From: Cymbidium sinense
Taxonomy: Eukaryota > Streptophyta > Magnoliopsida > Asparagales > Orchidaceae
Assembly: GCA_021442155.1 (NCBI GenBank)
Contig: CM038222.1
Coordinates: forward strand, 25,964,148-26,028,147
Reading direction: 5' to 3'
Length of the DNA stretch: 64,000 nt
The notes beneath the pieces are model-generated. The model saw nothing but the letters and a program-made list of their open reading frames with translations, made no database searches and was not told where the DNA came from. Positions within the stretch are counted from its first letter, which is position 1, and every line of letters begins with the position of its first letter. A program made the position numbers and the translations under genes. Shown one piece after another: positions 59,085 through 64,000 of the stretch.

Positions 59085-59889
59085 CTTAGACTTAGGAGTC
59101 TTCTAGACTAAGACTTCCCTAGTCATAAGACACTTCTAACAATTAGGTAAACACTAAACCTAAACCAAATGACTTAGAAGGGTTAACCATAAGGTTATGC
59201 CTTAGGGATTAGGATCATCCCTACCCACAACCCAATCAATTCATGTTCACATTCTCAAACCAAACCTCAAGTTCAATTCAAACACCAAATTCAAATTCAA
59301 ATCCAAATCAAACCCAAATTCCAAAACCAAATGATTGATGCCATGATCAAATCTAACATTAAACCCTTTCCACAAGCCATATGACTCTCCAAAATCTTCT
59401 TAAATCTAATCAATCCATCCTTCCATATTACTCAAATTAAATAAATCAAAAACCCTTCCTAAGCCCACCTATCCATGGACTTCAAATCTTAATCCAAATC
59501 AAGTCAAATTTAATTGATTTTCCCACTAATCAATCATAATTTTAATAATCTCCATAAATATATGAAATTTACATTTAAATTATCAAAACTAAATCAAACC
59601 AAATCAAAATCCATACCTAAGCCACATGATCCAACTCCATGGACTTAGCCAAATTCCTTCATTCCAAAGCCCAAATTCAATTGATTTTCTCATGAATCAA
59701 TCATACCTTCAATCATATTCACAAATATAAATGAAATCTACAATCATCAAGCCAAACCAAAATCAACCCAAGTCAAACCCAACTTAACCCTTTTTTGAAA
59801 TGTTCAAATTATCCAAAACCCATTTGAACCCAAATTTGCAATTTAATTTATATATCAATCCCAAATCAATATATAAACTCAACTAAATC

Positions 59890-60760
59890 AAACTCAACCC
59901 AAAATCAAGCTAACTAAACCCAATTGGTCCACTTGACCTAAAGTGGCTAATTTGACCTATTTGTGCCAAGTTATAATTCTCCCCAAATTAGATGGAACCA
60001 AGCCCACAAAACCTCCCATCATGATTGTTGATCACCCTAAGTTGATCAATTGTCAAAAATTGGGTCAAACCAAGTCAACTTGGTCATTTGACCAAGTCAA
60101 ACCCTTATCCCATATGAGCCCAAACTAGCCAAATTGCAACCTAGGCCAAAACCCTTGAAATGAAAGATTCATACCAAATCAAAATCAATATTTGAATATA
60201 ACTTGGCCTTCAATTTAGTCAAACAAAACCCAATTGACCCTCTTGACCCAAGTTGACCCAAATTGATCTAAAAGACTAAATTGGGTCAAATAAAAATATA
60301 AACCAAATTGATTGCAACCAATGGCTCAAGTTCAATCCAAATTGATTATTGAACTTGACCAAAGCCATGATTGGACCCAATTGAACCCACTTAACCTACT
60401 TAGCCCAAATTGACCTAAAGGTTCAAGGTCGCCTAAATCAAACAAAATCCAAATTAATTGAAACCAAAGCCTACAATCACCTTCAATTGGTAAACTTAAC
60501 CTAAACCAACACCCAACCAAAGCCAATTTGGCCAATTTGGTCAAATTGGTCAACTTAACCTATTCGATCCAAATGAATTCAAATGAGCCATAATTAAATC
60601 TAAGCCAAACTAAACCAAACCAAACCAATTAAACCAAAAGATCCCAAATGATCATATTAACTTGACCCAACCCTTGGTTTGACCCAATTTAACCAATTGG
60701 TCAACTTGACCCAACCTAACCTAATTTGACCTAAATGAGTCAAATTGAGCCAAACCTACC
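59890..60760. repeat. TTGACC-rich block in the inverted LTR
   Basis: The counterpart of the GGTCAA-rich block, here mostly TTGACC, TTGACCCAA and GGTCAA words. The open frames at 59943-60128, 60332-60553 and 60735-60950 are produced by this low-complexity sequence and are not genes. Confidence 0.55.
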
Positions 60761-62769
60761 AAAATCAACTCCGATTGACTTGAAATTTGGGCTAACCAAC
60801 TTTTGGCTCATTTCAAATCTACCCAAATTAAAACCAATGCCAAATAATCATTCTACTCTTAGGTCAAGGAAATCACATGAGACAAATCACCCATGTAAGT
60901 GGTCATTTCCATTCCTTGGCCACTTAGTACTCTCTCAATGGTCCACCTAGGAACCTAATACACAGCCCAGCCTAACCTAAGGGGTGATTGGGTCAACCAT
61001 GACCCATGGGAGGTGAAATCACCTCACCCTACTCATTGAAGCATGTGAAACCCATAGGACTCCCATGATTCCTCCTTGGCAGCCCTTTCCACACCTTCAA
61101 CCAACCAAGACAAGCCAACTCACCTCCCCACCCACTCCACGAGATGGTGGAAACTAGAAACAAGCAATCCCACCATACGATTAAGAAGAAAGGGAGTATA
61201 CACCCCCTCATTTCCACTCAAACACACACAAAACTCATTTCTCAAAGCCCTAGCTATGCAAGATGAGCCACTAGAGCCATTCCCAAATTCATTCCTGATC
61301 AAAAAATGCCATTCTTTTCCATCCTAAAATAAGACACTCCCATTTTTGACCTAACTTTCCCATTTCTCTATCAAACTCAAATTAACTTTGCACGCACCTT
61401 GCCTAGGCCTCGTCGAGCAAGAATGAATCATTTCCCAAGCTTCCTGAGCATCAGAGGTAGGACTTCGATCAAAGTTAAGCTCTAAATCATCGGTTCATGG
61501 CCTTCCAAGCGAACATCAAGGAATTGATCCAATTGTTGCTTAACAGGGCTTCATCTCCACTAGATGAAGCTTCCTTAATCATTCAAGCCACTGGTCTTGA
61601 CCTTCGATGAGGTGTGCTTCCAAAACTGATCCTTAGGCAAAAATGGGTTGGAGCTTTTTGAAGAAAACTTGCATCTGGTGTGATCTTGACCATTGGATCC
61701 CCTCTGATCGATGTCATGAAGGTGTGGGATCCTTTTGGAGATGATCCAAGCTCAGGTAAGCTTAGATCAAGTGAATAATGGAAGATGGACTCCATTCTCC
61801 CTCACTCACGTGACATTAGAACACGCACCATCCATTCTACATGATCGAAATAGACGATCGTGATTAGATCCGCTAGATCGATCTATTTTAATCTTATTAA
61901 CCTATGGGATTAATCATAGCCATCCAATCTTAGATCGAACGGTGGACAAGAAAGCGCATCTGCCATAAGAGTAATTAAATCATGGGGTAGAACATTAGGT
62001 ATTTAATAACCTAAAGGAGTTTAATGAAATTATGATTAATCTACATGTGTGGGAAAACCATAAGAGTAATTAATTAAGTCCCTTAATCTAATTAACTATT
62101 AATCATAAGCCAATTGCATTACGCATCTTTTATTTCTAGGATCATTTACAAGTTTATTTTCCATGCATATCATCTTTTACTATTTAGTGAGTATTATTTT
62201 AAGGTGACATAGGTAAAGGTAATTAATTCATCTAATTAATGGTTCAACTTAATTAACCCATAAAATTAACTTAATTACATTTTCTTAAATTAAATCAAAT
62301 CATGTTAAATTTGTAACATCAAGTGATGATTTCTCTTCTCCTCTTTAAATCTAATCAAATCCAAAACTTAACTAATAAAGAAGTTTTGGTTTGCTTTAAA
62401 TAATCTTATTTGATTTTATTGTCCTTAAGAACTAGTTTGGTTGAATGAATCACATGCTTATATTTGATTGTACTCTTTCCAATCATGTTAAATTTGGTAT
62501 GTCATTTGAATTCATGCATCCATCCTTTCAAAATCAAGTAAAATAAAAATTTCCTTTATGTAAGCTTGCATGTGTTGAATTAATTTAATATATGCATATT
62601 ATCACTATTAAATCCAAATTTATTTTTCAAAAGCTTATAAATGAATAGTAATATGTGTTATGATGCTAGTTATATATACATAAGAAATGCATGTGCTTAA
62701 CGCTTAAGTGTAAGAATGTTGAGTTCTCTTTCCTTTATTCATGTGTTGATTTATATAAGATTGAATGGT

Positions 62770-62906
62770 AATGGGTATATAGTGACATCCATAACACGAG
62801 GCTTTAGCTATGTAAGAAGACCATTTGATTACCTCACTTCCTTGGTTTAATAATGGCAGCACCATTTCATTCTTATGTATTTCAAGATTAGAATTTGGAT
62901 AGGGCT

Positions 62907-62962
<56 letters not shown>

Positions 62963-63420
62963 GATTCAATAAAAATAATATATACAATCTTTGCATGGTT
63001 TCCTTTCTCTCATTTATGTTTACATCCATGTGTGTCTAAGAAAAGCAAGTATATAGTCTGGACATCCCAGGAATACGAGGTTAATTAGCCTTAATGAGGT
63101 CATTTGATTACTTCACTTCCCTAGTTGAACAATGACATGTACTTTTCTTTATCTTTGTACATGTATATGTGATTAGTGAATGAAAATTCTATTTTACAGT
63201 AAAATTGCTTGCATTCATAATTGACTAAGTGGATGAATTATTTAGCCATATGACTTGGAGCTTACTTCCTATGTTAATGTATATGAATTTACATATGTTT
63301 AAATGCAAACATATATATAGTCTAGACATCCCATGAATATGAGGCTTTAGCTAGCTCCAAGGAGGTCATTTGATTACCTTACTTCATTGGTTTAACAATG
63401 GCACATGCCTATTTAATTTC
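62770..63420. repeat. Three tandem units of about 270 bp in the inverted LTR
   Basis: Units share TATAGTNTNGACATCCCANGAATACGAGG-type starts (about 62779, 63051, 63318) and GGTCATTTGATTACNTCACTTCC segments about 45 bases later, then a TTNAACAATGGCAC-type end. Spacing is about 272 and 267 bases. The LTRs at 3937 and 24963 do not show three copies. No gene. Confidence 0.65.
62911..62959. repeat. (TA)n microsatellite
   Basis: About 24 TA units at the end of the first of the three tandem units. The plus-strand and minus-strand open frames over it (Ile-Tyr repeats) are artefacts. Confidence 0.9.
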
Positions 63421-64000
63421 ATTCTTATGTCATTTTTTATGAATTGGATAAAGTTTTAAATTAATATGTTTAAATAATTCAATCAAATAAAATATAAATT
63501 CTAAACATACATACATTCACCATTTAAGTGTGCTAAAATATGTTGCATGTATAGATACATGATTAAATCATCGCATGTTACATGTGATGGAAAGGAATGA
63601 TTTAATATATGTCATGTGGTAGTAATTTATTAAATTAATCTTAAGATGCATTTCATTTTCAATAAGATTATTTAAATTGAACCTAAACTTAAGATTAATT
63701 AAATCATTTAATAAGCCATTCACTAAAGAGAACTAAATCAAATTAATATACTTTAGAAAGTGAATTAAGGTAGGGATGAAAGAGGGAAATCCTTTTTTCT
63801 CTCTTTATAATACTTAGTTGCTAAGTGTAATCAAATGAAAAAAAATAATACACAAATTAAAATTCTCAAATCGATTAAACTACGTCAATTGAAATCAACC
63901 TTTCATGTTAAATTGAATCTGTCTACACTGAGAAAATACAATACTAATGCTTAACAAGACTTACCACACAAGCCTTAATACACACATTAGAATAAATCCA

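Larger units (their letters stand above)
59085..64000 (+). mobile_element. LTR of a related element in opposite orientation (partial)
   Basis: Reading the minus strand here reproduces the order of the plus strand of 10606 down to about 6130, so this LTR is inverted relative to the other copies. Matches include the segment about 59085-59165 against 10500-10606, the TTGACC-rich stretch against 8970-9860, the AGGGCTTCATCTCCAC...TGAAGC hairpin-like segment near 61547 against 8190, and 63660-63860 against 27185-27370. It is clearly diverged in the middle (61030-61450 has little obvious similarity). It runs past the window end. No pol of its own is visible. Confidence 0.75.

Noticed and set aside
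1..64000. tRNA, rRNA or intact host genes
   Set aside because: I saw no cloverleaf, no conserved rRNA segments and no long multi-domain ORF outside transposons. A tool-based scan could still find a short RNA gene.

Overview
This window looks like repeat-rich nuclear DNA from a plant with a large, retroelement-laden genome, probably a flowering plant. The reasons are Arabidopsis-type telomere-like repeats (CCCTAAA), a plant L1-type LINE, and Ty3/gypsy elements with plant Tat/Ogre-lineage traits (two RNase H segments, very long non-coding flanks, tandem repeats downstream of pol). I see no intact host gene, rRNA, tRNA, CRISPR array or bacterial-type operon. Nearly every coding region is a decayed transposon ORF.

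Layout. 1-664: degenerate telomere-like DNA. 665-3936: a plus-strand LINE with ORF1 (DUF4283-like) and ORF2 (endonuclease, then the start of RT), cut off inside RT. 3937-24962: Ty3/gypsy element 1, minus strand. 24963-44338: a second copy in the same orientation, sharing an LTR with the first, so the pair reads LTR-3'UTR-pol-gag-leader-LTR-3'UTR-pol-gag. The second copy stops at about 44338, where a second telomere-like block begins (44339-50435). That block carries two copies of a glycine/RGG-rich retropseudogene and one transplanted piece of retrotransposon 3'UTR. 50440-52128: an AT-rich, roughly 350-bp tandem repeat. 52129-59084: a third, more diverged copy (3'UTR and pol only, minus strand). 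59085-64000: an LTR of a related element in the opposite orientation, running off the window.

Each retroelement would read, on the minus strand: 5' LTR, primer-binding site, long leader, gag, protease, linker, reverse transcriptase, RNase H, second RNase H, integrase, tandem-repeat 3'UTR, 3' LTR. All copies carry stops, frameshifts and many short deletions. Copies 1 and 2 share a Lys in place of the first catalytic Asp of integrase, while copy 3 keeps Asp.

The most unusual structure is the leader of element 1 (22502-24765). It holds about 27-30 consecutive stem-loops whose loops are similar (AAATNTGGGTA-like) while the stems differ from unit to unit yet stay self-complementary. The commonest mismatch would be a G-U wobble in the element's sense RNA. 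The second most unusual is the telomere-like block with repeated spacer motifs and embedded retropseudogene copies.

Limits: everything was read by eye. The inner (pol-side) edge of the LTR could not be fixed, and percent identities and counts are hand estimates.
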